From Serratia plymuthica (GTDB taxonomy: Bacteria; Pseudomonadota; Gammaproteobacteria; Enterobacterales; Enterobacteriaceae), in the NCBI RefSeq assembly GCF_018336935.1, contig NZ_CP068771.1, positions 1,488,001 to 1,552,000 on the forward strand: a stretch of DNA of 64,000 bases, in the 5' to 3' direction. The position numbers and the translations under genes are program-made. The notes beneath the pieces are model-generated. The model worked only from the letters and a program-made list of their open reading frames with translations, did not search any database and was not told the origin of the DNA. Positions 1-9,910 of this stretch are shown in pieces. Position 1 is the stretch's first letter. The number at the start of each line of letters is the position of its first letter.

Positions 1-1595
1 AGGCGGCACGGCGTGAACGGGCGGTCGCCCTGTTACAGCGCCTTGGGTTGAGTGAACGCGTCGGCTACCGGCCGAGCCAGCTTTCCGGCGGCCAGCAGCA
101 GCGCGTCAGTATCGCGCGCGCGTTGATGAACGGCGGCCAGGTGATCCTGGCGGATGAACCGACCGGCGCCCTCGACAGCCATTCTGGCGAAGAGGTAATG
201 ACTATCCTCAAGCAACTGCGAGCGCAGGGGCATACGGTGATTATCGTTACTCACGATCCGGCTGTCGCTCAGCAGGCCGAGCGGATCATTGAAATCCGCG
301 ACGGCGAGATCATTGCCGACTCACGCCCGGCGCAGCAGGGCAATCCGAATGCCAAATCGTTGGAACTGGTTGCACCCGCGCCATCCTGGCAGCAGACGAC
401 CGGCCGTTTTCGCGAGGCGCTGGTGATGGCCTGGCGGGCGATGGCGGCGAATAAAATGCGCACCGCGCTGACCATGTTGGGCATTATCATCGGCATCGCT
501 TCGGTGGTTTCGATCCTGGTGATCGGCGACGCCGCCAAGCAGATGGTGTTGGCGGATATCAAATCCATCGGCACCAATACAGTGGACATTTATCCCGGCA
601 AGGACTTCGGCGACGACGATCCGACCTTACGCCAGTCATTGAAGTATGATGATCTCGACGCGTTGCGCGAGCAGCCCTATGTCAGCGCACTGTCGCCTAA
701 TATCGCCAGCAGCATGCGATTGCGGCTGGGCAACGTCGATGTGGCGGCCAATGTGACCGGGGTCAGCGAGCAGTTTTTCCGCGTCTACGGCATGACCTTC
801 ACCCAGGGCGGCGGCATTGACCCGTTCCAGGTGCAGTCGCAGTCGCAAACGGTGGTGATCGACGCCAACACCCAGCGCCGGCTGTTCCCGCATCAGAAGA
901 ATGTGGTGGGTGAGGTGATTCTGGTGGGCAACATGCCGGCGACGGTGGTTGGGGTGGCGAAGGAGAAGCAGTCGATGTTCGGCAGCAGCAAGACGCTGAA
1001 CGTTTGGGTTCCTTACAGCACCATGGCCAACCGGCTGATGGGCAACGCCTATTTTGATTCGATCACCGTGCGTATCCGCGACAATTACAATAGCCAGGAA
1101 GCGGAGCAGCAGCTGACGCGTTTGCTGACTTTGCGCCATGGCAAGAAAGACTTCTTCACCTATAACATGGACAGTTTGGTGCAGACGGCGGAGAAAACCA
1201 CGCGCACGCTACAGCTGTTCCTGACGCTGGTGGCGGTGATTTCGCTGGTGGTCGGCGGGATTGGCGTGATGAATATCATGCTGGTGTCGGTGACGGAGCG
1301 TACGCGTGAGATTGGTATCCGTATGGCGGTGGGCGCTCGCTCCGGCGACGTATTGCAGCAGTTCCTGATTGAAGCGGTGCTGGTGTGCCTGGTTGGCGGC
1401 GCTTTGGGAATTATGCTGTCCTTTGCCATCGGGTTGCTGGTGCAACTGGTGCTGCCGGGTTGGCAGATAAGCTTCCCGCCGGCGGCGTTGCTGAGCGCGT
1501 TTTTGTGTTCCACCGGTATCGGCGTGGCGTTCGGCTATCTGCCCGCGCGCAATGCCGCCCGGCTTAACCCGATTGACGCGCTGGCGCGCGAGTAA
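1..1595 (+). CDS. macB: MacB macrolide/enterotoxin ABC exporter, ATPase-permease (5' end missing)
   Basis: C-terminal part of the inner-membrane subunit of the MacA-MacB-TolC tripartite pump, which exports macrolides and peptides from the periplasm. The reading frame is open to the left edge (codons run in frame from base 3), so the TTG at 48 is internal and the Walker A motif lies upstream of the window. Visible are the ABC signature LSGGQQQR, the Walker B stretch [11 protein letters not shown] and the H-loop TVIIVTHD, then a linker, a membrane segment at about bases 440-550, a large periplasmic domain, and three C-terminal membrane segments of the FtsX/MacB permease type. It ends ALARE-stop. 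In E. coli macAB precedes cspD, as here. A symmetric terminator follows. Confidence 0.95.
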   Translation, partial: AARRERAVALLQRLGLSERVGYRPSQLSGGQQQRVSIARALMNGGQVILADEPTGALDSHSGEEVMTILKQLRAQGHTVIIVTHDPAVAQQAERIIEIRDGEIIADSRPAQQGNPNAKSLELVAPAPSWQQTTGRFREALVMAWRAMAANKMRTALTMLGIIIGIASVVSILVIGDAAKQMVLADIKSIGTNTVDIYPGKDFGDDDPTLRQSLKYDDLDALREQPYVSALSPNIASSMRLRLGNVDVAANVTGVSEQFFRVYGMTFTQGGGIDPFQVQSQSQTVVIDANTQRRLFPHQKNVVGEVILVGNMPATVVGVAKEKQSMFGSSKTLNVWVPYSTMANRLMGNAYFDSITVRIRDNYNSQEAEQQLTRLLTLRHGKKDFFTYNMDSLVQTAEKTTRTLQLFLTLVAVISLVVGGIGVMNIMLVSVTERTREIGIRMAVGARSGDVLQQFLIEAVLVCLVGGALGIMLSFAIGLLVQLVLPGWQISFPPAALLSAFLCSTGIGVAFGYLPARNAARLNPIDALARE

Positions 1596-1662
1596 TAATC
1601 TAACTCCGTCGTATTCAAGCCGCAGGGTATTGGCGGCAACTCGACATTCATGGGATAGAATA

Positions 1663-1695
1663 AAAAATGCCAGTCGTACGGCGGCTGGCATTTTT
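1663..1695. terminator. Bidirectional terminator between macB and cspD
   Basis: An inverted repeat GCCAGTCG / CGGCTGGC (one G-T pair) is flanked by A-rich sequence on the left and T-rich sequence on the right, so it can stop transcription from macB and from the convergent cspD. Confidence 0.8.
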
Positions 1696-1726
1696 AGCGG
1701 ACTGCGTTAGGCAGGCTCTGCACCCG

Positions 1727-1948
1727 TTAGGCCAGTGCCTCACTTTCCAGTGGCACAATAAGACTCGCATGGTTCCCTTTTGGCCCTTGGTGCACGTCAA
1801 AACTGACCTGTTGGCCGGCTTTCAGTGTCCTGTACCCATCCATCTTAATCGTTGAATAATGGGCGAATATGTCTTCGCCGCCGCCTTCAGGACAGATAAA
1901 ACCAAACCCTTTGGCGTTGTTGAACCATTTAACAGTACCCGTCTCCAT
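1727..1948 (-). CDS. cspD: CspD, cold-shock-domain DNA replication inhibitor
   Basis: A 73-residue cold-shock-domain protein. In E. coli the homologue is induced in stationary phase and starvation, binds single-stranded DNA and blocks replication. The sequence shows the N-terminal GTVKWFNNAKGFGFI block with RNP1 (KGFGFI) and an RNP2 motif written DIFAHY instead of the VFVHF of CspA. The C-terminal extension beyond the 70-residue CspA length is typical of CspD. It lies divergent from clpS, the standard place, and CspD is known as a Lon substrate. The start is the ATG at 1948; no other start is plausible. Confidence 0.95.
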   Translation of the reverse strand: METGTVKWFNNAKGFGFICPEGGGEDIFAHYSTIKMDGYRTLKAGQQVSFDVHQGPKGNHASLIVPLESEALA

Positions 1949-2304
1949 GCTTTTACATCCCTCGCAACGCTATTTTAGGTGAGATGAATAACTGAATTCG
2001 CACCCGCCAAAGGCAGGTAGCAGATGAGCTCAGGGTGGTTAAAAGACCGCCAGCTCACGAATTTACACTCTAGAGCAAATGATTATCACGTCAAGGGATC
2101 GGCTTTTGTCGGCAGGAGGCAGTTCATCAAAGTTTGAAGCAGTTAACGCTATTGACATTGTTTGGTAACAATTTGCCAGAGATTTTTGCGCACGTTCCAG
2201 TACGGCGGGATGATGGCGCAGATGATAAAATAGTAATGATCCCCACTTTGAATAACCGGAACCTGTCCCCATATCAGAGGACAGAGCAGAGAAGATGAGC
2301 GGCA
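1949..2304. promoter_or_regulatory. Divergent cspD/clpS intergenic region
   Basis: A 356-base region with no convincing gene. It must hold the promoters for cspD (leftward) and clpSA (rightward). A TTGACA hexamer is seen at 2153-2158 but without a good -10 at the right distance; a TAAAAT lies near 2225. I cannot assign start sites with confidence. Confidence 0.4.
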
Positions 2305-2625
2305 ATGGGCAATAACAACGACTGGCTGAATTTTGAACACTTGGCCGAAGAAAAACAAATCGATGCGGTAAAACCGCCGTCTATGTATAAAGTTATACTT
2401 AACAACGACGATTACACACCGATGGAATTTGTGATTGACGTTCTGCAAAAGTTCTTTTCTTATGATATTGAACGTGCAACGCAACTGATGCTCACGGTCC
2501 ACTATCAAGGCAAGGCGATCTGCGGTGTTTTTACCGCCGAGGTGGCGGAAACCAAGGTCGTACATGTGAACCGTTATGCAAGGGAGAACGAGCATCCGTT
2601 GCTCTGTACGCTGGAAAAAGCCTAG
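2305..2625 (+). CDS. clpS: ClpS, N-end rule adaptor for ClpAP
   Basis: The 106-residue cytoplasmic adaptor binds substrates with N-terminal Leu, Phe, Tyr or Trp and hands them to ClpAP. The family pocket is intact: [11 protein letters not shown] with Asn34, Asp35, Asp36 and Met40, plus His66 in TVHYQGK. The N-terminal 20 residues form the flexible arm that enters the ClpA pore. Its length equals that of E. coli ClpS. It stops 27 bases before clpA, so the two are surely cotranscribed. The Aat transferase further along (minus strand, about 6 kb) makes N-end rule substrates, so both ends of the pathway are in this window. Confidence 0.97.
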   Translation: MGNNNDWLNFEHLAEEKQIDAVKPPSMYKVILNNDDYTPMEFVIDVLQKFFSYDIERATQLMLTVHYQGKAICGVFTAEVAETKVVHVNRYARENEHPLLCTLEKA

Positions 2626-2652
2626 ATTTTGGCAACTATTGGGGAGGTGCTT

Positions 2653-4932
2653 ATGCTCAATCAAGAACTGGAACTCAGTCTCAACATGGCTTTCGCCAGA
2701 GCGCGTGAGCACAGACACGAGTTTATGACCGTGGAGCACCTGTTGCTGGCATTACTCAGCAACCCTGCCGCGCGAGAGGCGCTTGAGGCATGTACGGTAG
2801 ACCTGGCCGCATTGCGCCAGGAGCTGGAAGCCTTTATCGAACAAACCACGCCGACGCTGCCTGCCAGCGAAGAAGAGCGCGACACTCAGCCGACGCTAAG
2901 CTTCCAGCGTGTGCTGCAGCGTGCCGTATTCCATGTTCAATCTTCCGGCCGCAGCGAAGTCAGCGGTGCCAACGTGTTGGTGGCGATTTTCAGCGAGCAG
3001 GAGTCGCAGGCGGCCTATCTGCTGCGCAAACACGACGTCAGCCGTCTTGACGTAGTGAATTTCATTTCACATGGCACGCGTAAAGACGAGCCGGGCCAAG
3101 CGCCAAATGCGGAAAACCCGGTGAACGAAGAGCAGTCCGGAGGGGAAGACCGTATGGAAAACTTCACCACCAACCTCAACCAGTTGGCCCGTGTGGGCGG
3201 TATCGATCCCCTGATTGGCCGCGATCCTGAGCTGGAGCGCGCTATTCAGGTGTTGTGCCGCCGCCGTAAAAACAACCCGCTGCTGGTCGGCGAGTCCGGC
3301 GTGGGGAAAACCGCCATTGCCGAAGGGCTGGCCTGGCGCATCGTGCAGGGCGACGTCCCAGAAGTGATGGCGGACTGCACGCTGTATTCTCTGGACATAG
3401 GTTCGCTGCTGGCAGGTACCAAATACCGCGGCGACTTCGAGAAACGCTTCAAGGCGTTGCTGAAACAGCTGGAGCAGGACAAGAACAGCATCCTGTTTAT
3501 CGATGAAATCCACACCATCATCGGTGCCGGTGCGGCTTCCGGCGGGCAGGTGGATGCGGCTAACCTGATCAAACCGCTGCTCTCCAGCGGCAAGATCCGG
3601 GTGATTGGGTCCACCACCTATCAGGAATTCAGCAACATTTTCGAAAAGGACCGCGCGCTGGCCCGTCGCTTCCAGAAAATCGACATTACCGAGCCGACGC
3701 CGGAAGAGACCATTCAGATCATCAACGGTCTGAAAACCAAGTACGAAGCGCACCATGACGTGCGTTATACCGCCAAGGCGGTGCGTGCGGCGGTTGAGCT
3801 GTCGGTGAAGTACATCAACGACCGTCACCTGCCGGACAAGGCTATCGACGTGATCGACGAGGCGGGCGCCCGCAGCCGGCTGATGCCGATCAGCAAGCGC
3901 AAGAAAACCGTCAACGTTGCGGACATTGAATCCGTGGTTGCGCGTATTGCGCGTATCCCGGAAAAAACCGTGTCGGCCAGCGATCGCGATGTGTTGAGAA
4001 GCTTGGGTGACCGTTTGAAAATGCTGGTGTTCGGTCAGGATCAGGCGATCGAAGCGCTGACCGAGGCGATCAAGATGAGCCGTGCGGGTCTGGGCCACGA
4101 TCGCAAGCCTGTCGGTTCCTTCCTGTTTGCCGGGCCAACCGGCGTCGGGAAAACCGAGGTGACGGTACAGTTGGCGAAGGCGATGGATATCGAACTGCTG
4201 CGTTTTGACATGTCCGAATATATGGAACGTCATACCGTCAGCCGCTTGATTGGCGCGCCTCCGGGCTACGTCGGTTACGATCAGGGCGGGCTGCTGACCG
4301 ATGCGGTGCTCAAACATCCGCATTCGGTGGTGTTGCTGGATGAAATCGAGAAGGCGCATCCGGATGTGTTCAACCTGCTGCTGCAGGTGATGGACAACGG
4401 TACCCTGACCGATAATAACGGTCGCAAGGCGGATTTCCGCAATGTGATCCTGGTGATGACGACCAACGCCGGGGTGCGTGAAACAGAACGTAAATCGATT
4501 GGTCTGGTTCAGCAGGACAACAGTACTGATGCGATGGAAGAGATCAAAAAAGTGTTCACGCCGGAGTTTCGTAACCGTCTGGACAACATTCTTTGGTTCA
4601 ACCATCTGTCGACTGCGGTGATCCAGCAGGTTGTCGATAAGTTTATTGTCGAACTGCAGGCGCAGCTGGATGCGAAGGGCGTATCGCTGGAAGTGAGCGA
4701 CGAAGCGCGTGACTGGCTGTCGGTGAAGGGCTATGACCGTGCGATGGGCGCTCGTCCGATGGCGCGCGTGATGCAGGAAAACCTGAAGAAACCGCTGGCC
4801 AACGAACTGCTGTTCGGTTCACTGGTGGACGGTGGATCGGTGAAGGTCGAACTGGACAAGGACAACCAGAAATTGACCTACCACTTCCTCAGCGCGCAGA
4901 AGCGCAAAGCGGATGAAGGCGCGGTGCACTAA
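2653..4932 (+). CDS. clpA: ClpA, ATPase subunit of ClpAP protease
   Basis: Double AAA+ unfoldase (759 residues) that threads proteins into ClpP. An N-terminal Clp-N repeat domain binds ClpS; D1 has Walker A GESGVGKT from residue 213 and Walker B ILFIDEIH; D2 has GPTGVGKT from about residue 494 and VVLLDEIEKAHP. The ClpP-docking loop is visible as KSIGLVQQ. An in-frame TTG at 2629 would add eight residues, but the ATG at 2653 follows GGGGAGG at 2641-2647 and gives the usual MLNQELELSL start, so I use it. A strong terminator follows at 4958. Confidence 0.97.
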   Translation: MLNQELELSLNMAFARAREHRHEFMTVEHLLLALLSNPAAREALEACTVDLAALRQELEAFIEQTTPTLPASEEERDTQPTLSFQRVLQRAVFHVQSSGRSEVSGANVLVAIFSEQESQAAYLLRKHDVSRLDVVNFISHGTRKDEPGQAPNAENPVNEEQSGGEDRMENFTTNLNQLARVGGIDPLIGRDPELERAIQVLCRRRKNNPLLVGESGVGKTAIAEGLAWRIVQGDVPEVMADCTLYSLDIGSLLAGTKYRGDFEKRFKALLKQLEQDKNSILFIDEIHTIIGAGAASGGQVDAANLIKPLLSSGKIRVIGSTTYQEFSNIFEKDRALARRFQKIDITEPTPEETIQIINGLKTKYEAHHDVRYTAKAVRAAVELSVKYINDRHLPDKAIDVIDEAGARSRLMPISKRKKTVNVADIESVVARIARIPEKTVSASDRDVLRSLGDRLKMLVFGQDQAIEALTEAIKMSRAGLGHDRKPVGSFLFAGPTGVGKTEVTVQLAKAMDIELLRFDMSEYMERHTVSRLIGAPPGYVGYDQGGLLTDAVLKHPHSVVLLDEIEKAHPDVFNLLLQVMDNGTLTDNNGRKADFRNVILVMTTNAGVRETERKSIGLVQQDNSTDAMEEIKKVFTPEFRNRLDNILWFNHLSTAVIQQVVDKFIVELQAQLDAKGVSLEVSDEARDWLSVKGYDRAMGARPMARVMQENLKKPLANELLFGSLVDGGSVKVELDKDNQKLTYHFLSAQKRKADEGAVH

Positions 4933-4957
4933 AGGCCGGCCAGTCCAGATAATGAAA

Positions 4958-4984
4958 AAGCGATGCTTCGGCATCGCTTTTTTT
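4958..4984 (+). terminator. Rho-independent terminator of clpSA
   Basis: Perfect stem AAGCGATGC / GCATCGCTT with a TTCG tetraloop, followed by a run of T. This is a textbook intrinsic terminator just after clpA. Confidence 0.95.
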
Positions 4985-5146
4985 ATGGGTGAAAGTGTGT
5001 CATCACCACGACAGAAATGAGCGAGCCCTCTCGGTTTACCTGCGCTCTTGCAACTCGATGTTGAACGTTGCTACGGGGGTAAACGGAAAGGGCTCCGGAG
5101 GGGTTACATCCTCGGTGCCGCCGTTGGCTGGCGACGAGTGAGCCGA

Positions 5147-5383
<237 letters not shown>

Positions 5384-5471
5384 CTACCTTAGTTTTTAAC
5401 CGGCAAGATAATGCCGAAAAACCCACATTATGTAAAGACGTGTCGGTGAACATTGCACCGTTTCCGCAAAA

Positions 5472-6197
5472 TTAGTTTGTTGGGGAGGGTGGTTCAGCCT
5501 GCTGTGGGGGTAAGACTTGCGCGGCCCAGCATTCCGGTGCTAACGGCTTGCGCTGAAGATTACTGAGCTGCTGTAAAAATTGGCGGCGGGGGATTTCTCT
5601 CGCTCCCAGCGTGGCAGTGTGAGCGTTAAGCACCTGACAGTCAATCAATTCTCCGCCATAAGCGGCAAAATGCCGACAAAAAGCCAATAGCGCGCACTTG
5701 GAGGCGTTGGTGGTGCGGCTAAACATCGATTCGCCGCAGAACAGCGCGCCCTGCGCCACGCCGTACATACCGCCAACCAACGCTTTACCCTGCCATACCT
5801 CGACTGAATGAGCGAAACCGAGGCGGTGCAAATGCAGATAGGCGCGCTGTACCTCCGGGCCGATCCAGGTGCCTTCATGCGGCCGATCGGCGCAGGCGGC
5901 AATCACCGCAGCAAAGTCATGGTTCAGCGTAATACGAAAGGGATTGTGGTTCAGAAAGCGTTTCAGGCTGCGGCTGATATGGTATTGCGCCGGGAACAAC
6001 ACGGCGCGCGGGTCAGGCGACCACCACAAAATGGCTTCCCCCGGCGAAAACCAGGGGAAGATACCGCGCTCATAGGCAGCCAACAAACGCGGCGCCGTCA
6101 GGTCGCCGCCGATGGCCAGCAGGCCGTTAGGATCGCGCAGCGCGCCCTCTGGCGAGGGAAACGCGAGTGACTGCGGTGACAGCTTAACAATACGCAT
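5472..6197 (-). CDS. aat: Leucyl/phenylalanyl-tRNA-protein transferase
   Basis: A cytoplasmic GNAT-like enzyme that transfers Leu or Phe from aminoacyl-tRNA to proteins with N-terminal Arg or Lys, marking them for ClpS-ClpAP. The 241 residues show [20 protein letters not shown] near the N-terminus, the [26 protein letters not shown] block, and EGTWIG and [18 protein letters not shown] typical of the family. The C-terminal tail is a few residues longer than in E. coli (234) and proline-rich. It begins 18 bases after cydC, pointing to a cydD-cydC-aat transcript. Confidence 0.96.
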   Translation of the reverse strand: MRIVKLSPQSLAFPSPEGALRDPNGLLAIGGDLTAPRLLAAYERGIFPWFSPGEAILWWSPDPRAVLFPAQYHISRSLKRFLNHNPFRITLNHDFAAVIAACADRPHEGTWIGPEVQRAYLHLHRLGFAHSVEVWQGKALVGGMYGVAQGALFCGESMFSRTTNASKCALLAFCRHFAAYGGELIDCQVLNAHTATLGAREIPRRQFLQQLSNLQRKPLAPECWAAQVLPPQQAEPPSPTN

Positions 6198-6215
6198 AAA
6201 AGGTCTCAGCGTCCT

Positions 6216-7964
6216 CTACAGGCCATTTTCACGCGGTATCCCACTGATCCGCTGACGGAAACGGGCATAACGTCCTTGCAGGCGCATCAGGGTAAGGTGG
6301 TCGCCCTGTTCGACAATTCGGCCGCCGTCCATCACGCAGATGCGGTCAAGATGCTCGAGCCCATACAGGCGGTGAGTCACCAGGATCAGCGTTTTGCCCT
6401 GGCAGTGCCGGCGCAACAGCGCCAGGATCTGCTGTTCGGTTTCGGCGTCCAGCCCCTCGGTCGGTTCGTCGAGCAACAACAAAGGCGCCTGATGCAACAA
6501 CGCGCGGGCAATACCCAGGCGGCGTTGTTCACCGCCGGAAAGCTGGCGGCCGCCATCACCCAGCCAGGCGTTCAGCCCTTCGTTTTCCAGCAGTTTTTCC
6601 AGCCCGACCTGGCACAACACGTCGCGTAATTGTTCATCGTCCGCCTCCGGGGCGGCGATGCGCAGGTTTTCCCGCAGCGTGTTGCTGAAAATATGCACCC
6701 GCTGGCTGACGACGGTGGTCATCTGACGCAGCGTAGTTTCATCATAGGCGCTGAGCGGCCGGCCGTTGAGCAGCATGCTGCCGCTATCGGCGTTCCAGGC
6801 GCGGGTTAACAGTTGCAGCAGGGTCGATTTGCCGCAGCCGGTGCGCCCGAGTAGCGCAATGTGTTCGCCGGCGGCAATTTCCAGCGTAACCTCTTGCAAC
6901 ACCGGCAGAGGTTGGCCGGGATAGGTAAAGGTGAGCTGTTGCAGGCTCAATGCGGCGCCGTTCCCGGTCGCCGGGCCGCTGGCCGGGAAGGTGACCTCCG
7001 GCTGCCGATCGATAATCTGTTTCACCCGTCTCGCGGAAGCAATGACCTGGCCGAGGTGTTGGAAGGCGCCGGCGACAGGCATCAACGCTTCAAACGAGGC
7101 CAGCGCGGCAAATACGAACAGCGCAATCAGCGCGCCGGGTTGGGTATCGCCACCTATGCCACCGGCGGTGAGCCACAGCAACAGCGTCACCGTCAGGCCG
7201 CTGGCCAGTATCATTACCCCTTGCGCCATTCCGCCCAACGAAGCCTGCTGCCACTGACGACGCTGCCAGTGCCGCTCGGTGGCATCCAGACCGGCGCGGA
7301 AATCGTTGACTGCGCCAAACACCACCAGCTCGGCCTGGCCCTGCAGCCAGGCGGTCAGATCGGTGCGGTACTGGCCGCGCAGGGCGGTCAGTTGGCCGCC
7401 AATCGGCTTGCCGGCGCGGTAAAATACCGGCGGTATCAGCAACAGCAGCAGCAACAAAATACCGCCCAGCGTCAGGGCCAGCGAGCTGTCCAGCCAGCTG
7501 AGGCCGTAGGTGACTACGATGATCACGACTGCGGCGCTGACCAGCGGCGAGATAACCCGCAGATACAGATGGTCCAGCGTATCGACGTCCGCCACCAGTC
7601 GGTTAAGCAGATCGGCCTGTCGGAAACGGGCAATGCCGCCCGGTGACAGCGGCAGGATCTTTTTAAAGGTAAACACCCGCAGATGAGAAAGAACGCGGAA
7701 GGTGGCGTCGTGGCTGACCACGCGCTCTGCGTAGCGCCCGGCCGTGCGGAAGATCGCCGCGCCCCGCACTCCGGCAGCGGGCAACATGTAGTTAAAGGTA
7801 AACAGGCCCGCCAGCCCGGCGAGCGCCGATGCGGCAAGGAACCAACCGGAAAGCGCCAGCAGGCCGATACTGGCCAGCAGCGTGACGATGGCCAGAAGGA
7901 TGCCCAGGCAGATCAGCAGGCTGTGACGACGGTATAGCGCCAGGAACGGCAGCAAAACGCGCAT
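6216..7964 (-). CDS. cydC: CydC, heterodimeric thiol/heme ABC transporter subunit
   Basis: One half of the inner-membrane CydDC transporter, needed for cytochrome bd and c assembly and linked to glutathione/cysteine export and heme binding. The 582 residues comprise an N-terminal domain of six membrane helices and a C-terminal ABC domain with Walker A GRTGCGKST, signature LSGGEQRRLGIARALL and Walker B LLLLDEPTEGLD. The start ATG at 7964 lies two bases after the cydD stop, so translation is probably coupled. Confidence 0.96.
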   Translation of the reverse strand: MRVLLPFLALYRRHSLLICLGILLAIVTLLASIGLLALSGWFLAASALAGLAGLFTFNYMLPAAGVRGAAIFRTAGRYAERVVSHDATFRVLSHLRVFTFKKILPLSPGGIARFRQADLLNRLVADVDTLDHLYLRVISPLVSAAVVIIVVTYGLSWLDSSLALTLGGILLLLLLLIPPVFYRAGKPIGGQLTALRGQYRTDLTAWLQGQAELVVFGAVNDFRAGLDATERHWQRRQWQQASLGGMAQGVMILASGLTVTLLLWLTAGGIGGDTQPGALIALFVFAALASFEALMPVAGAFQHLGQVIASARRVKQIIDRQPEVTFPASGPATGNGAALSLQQLTFTYPGQPLPVLQEVTLEIAAGEHIALLGRTGCGKSTLLQLLTRAWNADSGSMLLNGRPLSAYDETTLRQMTTVVSQRVHIFSNTLRENLRIAAPEADDEQLRDVLCQVGLEKLLENEGLNAWLGDGGRQLSGGEQRRLGIARALLHQAPLLLLDEPTEGLDAETEQQILALLRRHCQGKTLILVTHRLYGLEHLDRICVMDGGRIVEQGDHLTLMRLQGRYARFRQRISGIPRENGL

Positions 7965-7966
7965 GA

Positions 7967-9733
7967 TTATAGCTCCCCGCTGCGGTGTGCGATCAGATTG
8001 GCGAACAACCCAGGTTGGGCGCTCAGCGTGGCGTAATCGCCTTGTTGCACGATCCGCCCGCTTTCCATGACCCAGATCTGGTCGTATTCTTCGGTATCTT
8101 CCAACTGGTGCGTGACCAGCAGGGTGGTTTGTTGGCGTGAGGCTGCGTTGAGCGCCTGCATGACTCGTCGTTCGCTGTGCGCGTCCAGGCTGGCTGCCGG
8201 CTCATCCAGCAACAGTAAACGCCGTGGGCTGAGGAGCGCCCGGGCGACCGCCACGCGTTGCGCCTGGCCGACGGACAGCCGTGCGGCGCTATCGCCGACC
8301 TCAGTGTCCAGCCCCTGCGGCAAATGCGGCAGGATCTCGCTGACGTAAGCCTGCTCTACCGCCTGTTGCAATTGGGCTTCGCTCGCTTGTGGGTGGCCCA
8401 GCAGAATATTTGCCCGCAGCGTTTGCGCCGGCAGGTGCGGATTTTGCCCCACCCAGCCGAGCTGCCGACGCCAGCCTTCTGCTGCCAGCTCGCGCAACTC
8501 GGTGCCGTTGACCGTCAGTGAACCGCGATAAGGCAGGAAGCCGAGCAGCAGATTCAGCAACGAGCTTTTACCGGCGCCGCTCAGCCCGACCAGGGCAATG
8601 CGCTGGTGTGCGGGCAGGGTGAAGCTGAGAGGGCCGGCCAGCAGCACGCCGTTTGGCGACAGAATTTCGAGATCTTGCGCTTTTAGCTCCAGCGGTGCGT
8701 CGGTATTCAGCTCCTGCGTGCCATTGCCCCTTTGCTCGCCTGTGGCGCCGAGGAAGGTTTCCAGCGCTTCTGCGGCGCCCACGGCCTGCGCTTTGGCATG
8801 ATAGAAAGTGCCCAGATCGCGCAGCGGCTGGAAGAACTCCGGCGCCAGAATCAGCACCAGGAAGCCGGCAAACAGCGTAACGCCGGTGCCGTAACTGCCG
8901 AAATTCAACTCGCCAAGGAAGGAGAAGCCAAAATAGACCGCCACCACGGCGATGGAGATGGAGGCAAAGAACTCCAGCACCGCCGATGACAGGAACGCCA
9001 GCCGCAGCACTTCCATGGTGCGCCTGCGGAAATCCTCGGACGATTTGGCGATCTGCGCGGTTTCCGCCTCCGCCCGGTTAAACAGGCGCAGCGTATCCAG
9101 CCCGCGCAGGCGATCGAGGAAGTTGCCGCTCAACCGCGCCAGCGCCACAAAGTTGCGCCTATTGGCGTCGGCGGCGCCCATGCCGACCAGCGCCATAAAC
9201 AGCGGGATCAGCGGGGCCGTCGTCAACAGAATCAGGCCGGCGGCCCAGTTGATCGGGAAGACGGTAATCAGGATCAGCAACGGGATAAACACCGCCAGAT
9301 ACATCTGCGGCAGATAGCGGGAGTAATAATCCTGCATGTCTTCGATCTGCTCAACGATGATGCTGGCCCAACTGCCCGCCGGTTTGCCCTGGATCCAGGC
9401 GGGGCCGAGCTGTTGCAGTTTGTCCAGCACCTGCTGGCGCATGCGTTGGCGGATCACCTGGCCGCAGATAAAACCGACGCGTTCACGCAGCCAACTCAAC
9501 AACGCACGCAGCGCGAAGGTGGCGGCCAGCCAGATAAACGAAGGGATCACCTGTTCACGCGGGGCGTGTTCGATAATCAGGGCGTGGAGCAGGGCGGCCA
9601 ACAGCCATGCCTGCGCGACAATCAAAATGCCGCTTATCAGCCCCAACAGCATGGAAAGGCGCAGCCAACGCTGCGCCAACGCGCTCTGAGTTTTGAGCCA
9701 ACGGGTTAACTGTTGCTGTCTGGTTTTTTTCAT
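7967..9733 (-). CDS. cydD: CydD, heterodimeric thiol/heme ABC transporter subunit
   Basis: Partner of CydC. It has an N-terminal transmembrane domain and a C-terminal nucleotide-binding domain with Walker A GLSGAGKSS, signature LSVGQAQRVAVARALL and Walker B LLLLDEPAASLD. The open frame extends upstream to 9835, but the ATG at 9733 (MKKTRQQQLTRWL) matches the E. coli N-terminus and gives the same 588 residues, so I choose it; the upstream 34 residues look non-coding. The Shine-Dalgarno sequence before this ATG is weak. First gene of a likely cydD-cydC-aat operon. Confidence 0.94.
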   Translation of the reverse strand: MKKTRQQQLTRWLKTQSALAQRWLRLSMLLGLISGILIVAQAWLLAALLHALIIEHAPREQVIPSFIWLAATFALRALLSWLRERVGFICGQVIRQRMRQQVLDKLQQLGPAWIQGKPAGSWASIIVEQIEDMQDYYSRYLPQMYLAVFIPLLILITVFPINWAAGLILLTTAPLIPLFMALVGMGAADANRRNFVALARLSGNFLDRLRGLDTLRLFNRAEAETAQIAKSSEDFRRRTMEVLRLAFLSSAVLEFFASISIAVVAVYFGFSFLGELNFGSYGTGVTLFAGFLVLILAPEFFQPLRDLGTFYHAKAQAVGAAEALETFLGATGEQRGNGTQELNTDAPLELKAQDLEILSPNGVLLAGPLSFTLPAHQRIALVGLSGAGKSSLLNLLLGFLPYRGSLTVNGTELRELAAEGWRRQLGWVGQNPHLPAQTLRANILLGHPQASEAQLQQAVEQAYVSEILPHLPQGLDTEVGDSAARLSVGQAQRVAVARALLSPRRLLLLDEPAASLDAHSERRVMQALNAASRQQTTLLVTHQLEDTEEYDQIWVMESGRIVQQGDYATLSAQPGLFANLIAHRSGEL

Positions 9734-9910
9734 CAGATATGAGTCTGCGTCGCCGACGCCTGTTGTTACAGGCAAGGTTAACGTACTGTTAAAAAAAGTG
9801 TTTGCCTCAACCTGAAGCGAACAAGCGAAGGCCAATGTTACCTCTTCACCCGGCAGACTGAAAATAATAAAGCGGTCAAATATCCCTATAACAGACTCTG
9901 GTCGGGAAGG

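Noticed and set aside
2140..2180. TTGACA promoter before clpS
   Set aside because: A -35 hexamer is present but no matching -10 at 16-18 bases, so I did not call a promoter.
3067..4605. Long open frame opposite clpA (about 512 codons)
   Set aside because: It is a mirror of the GC-rich clpA codons, with His/Arg/Gln-rich nonsense and no ribosome-binding site. Similar antisense frames opposite mukB (52536-54572), pflB (23937-25112) and ftsK (16205-17443) were rejected likewise.
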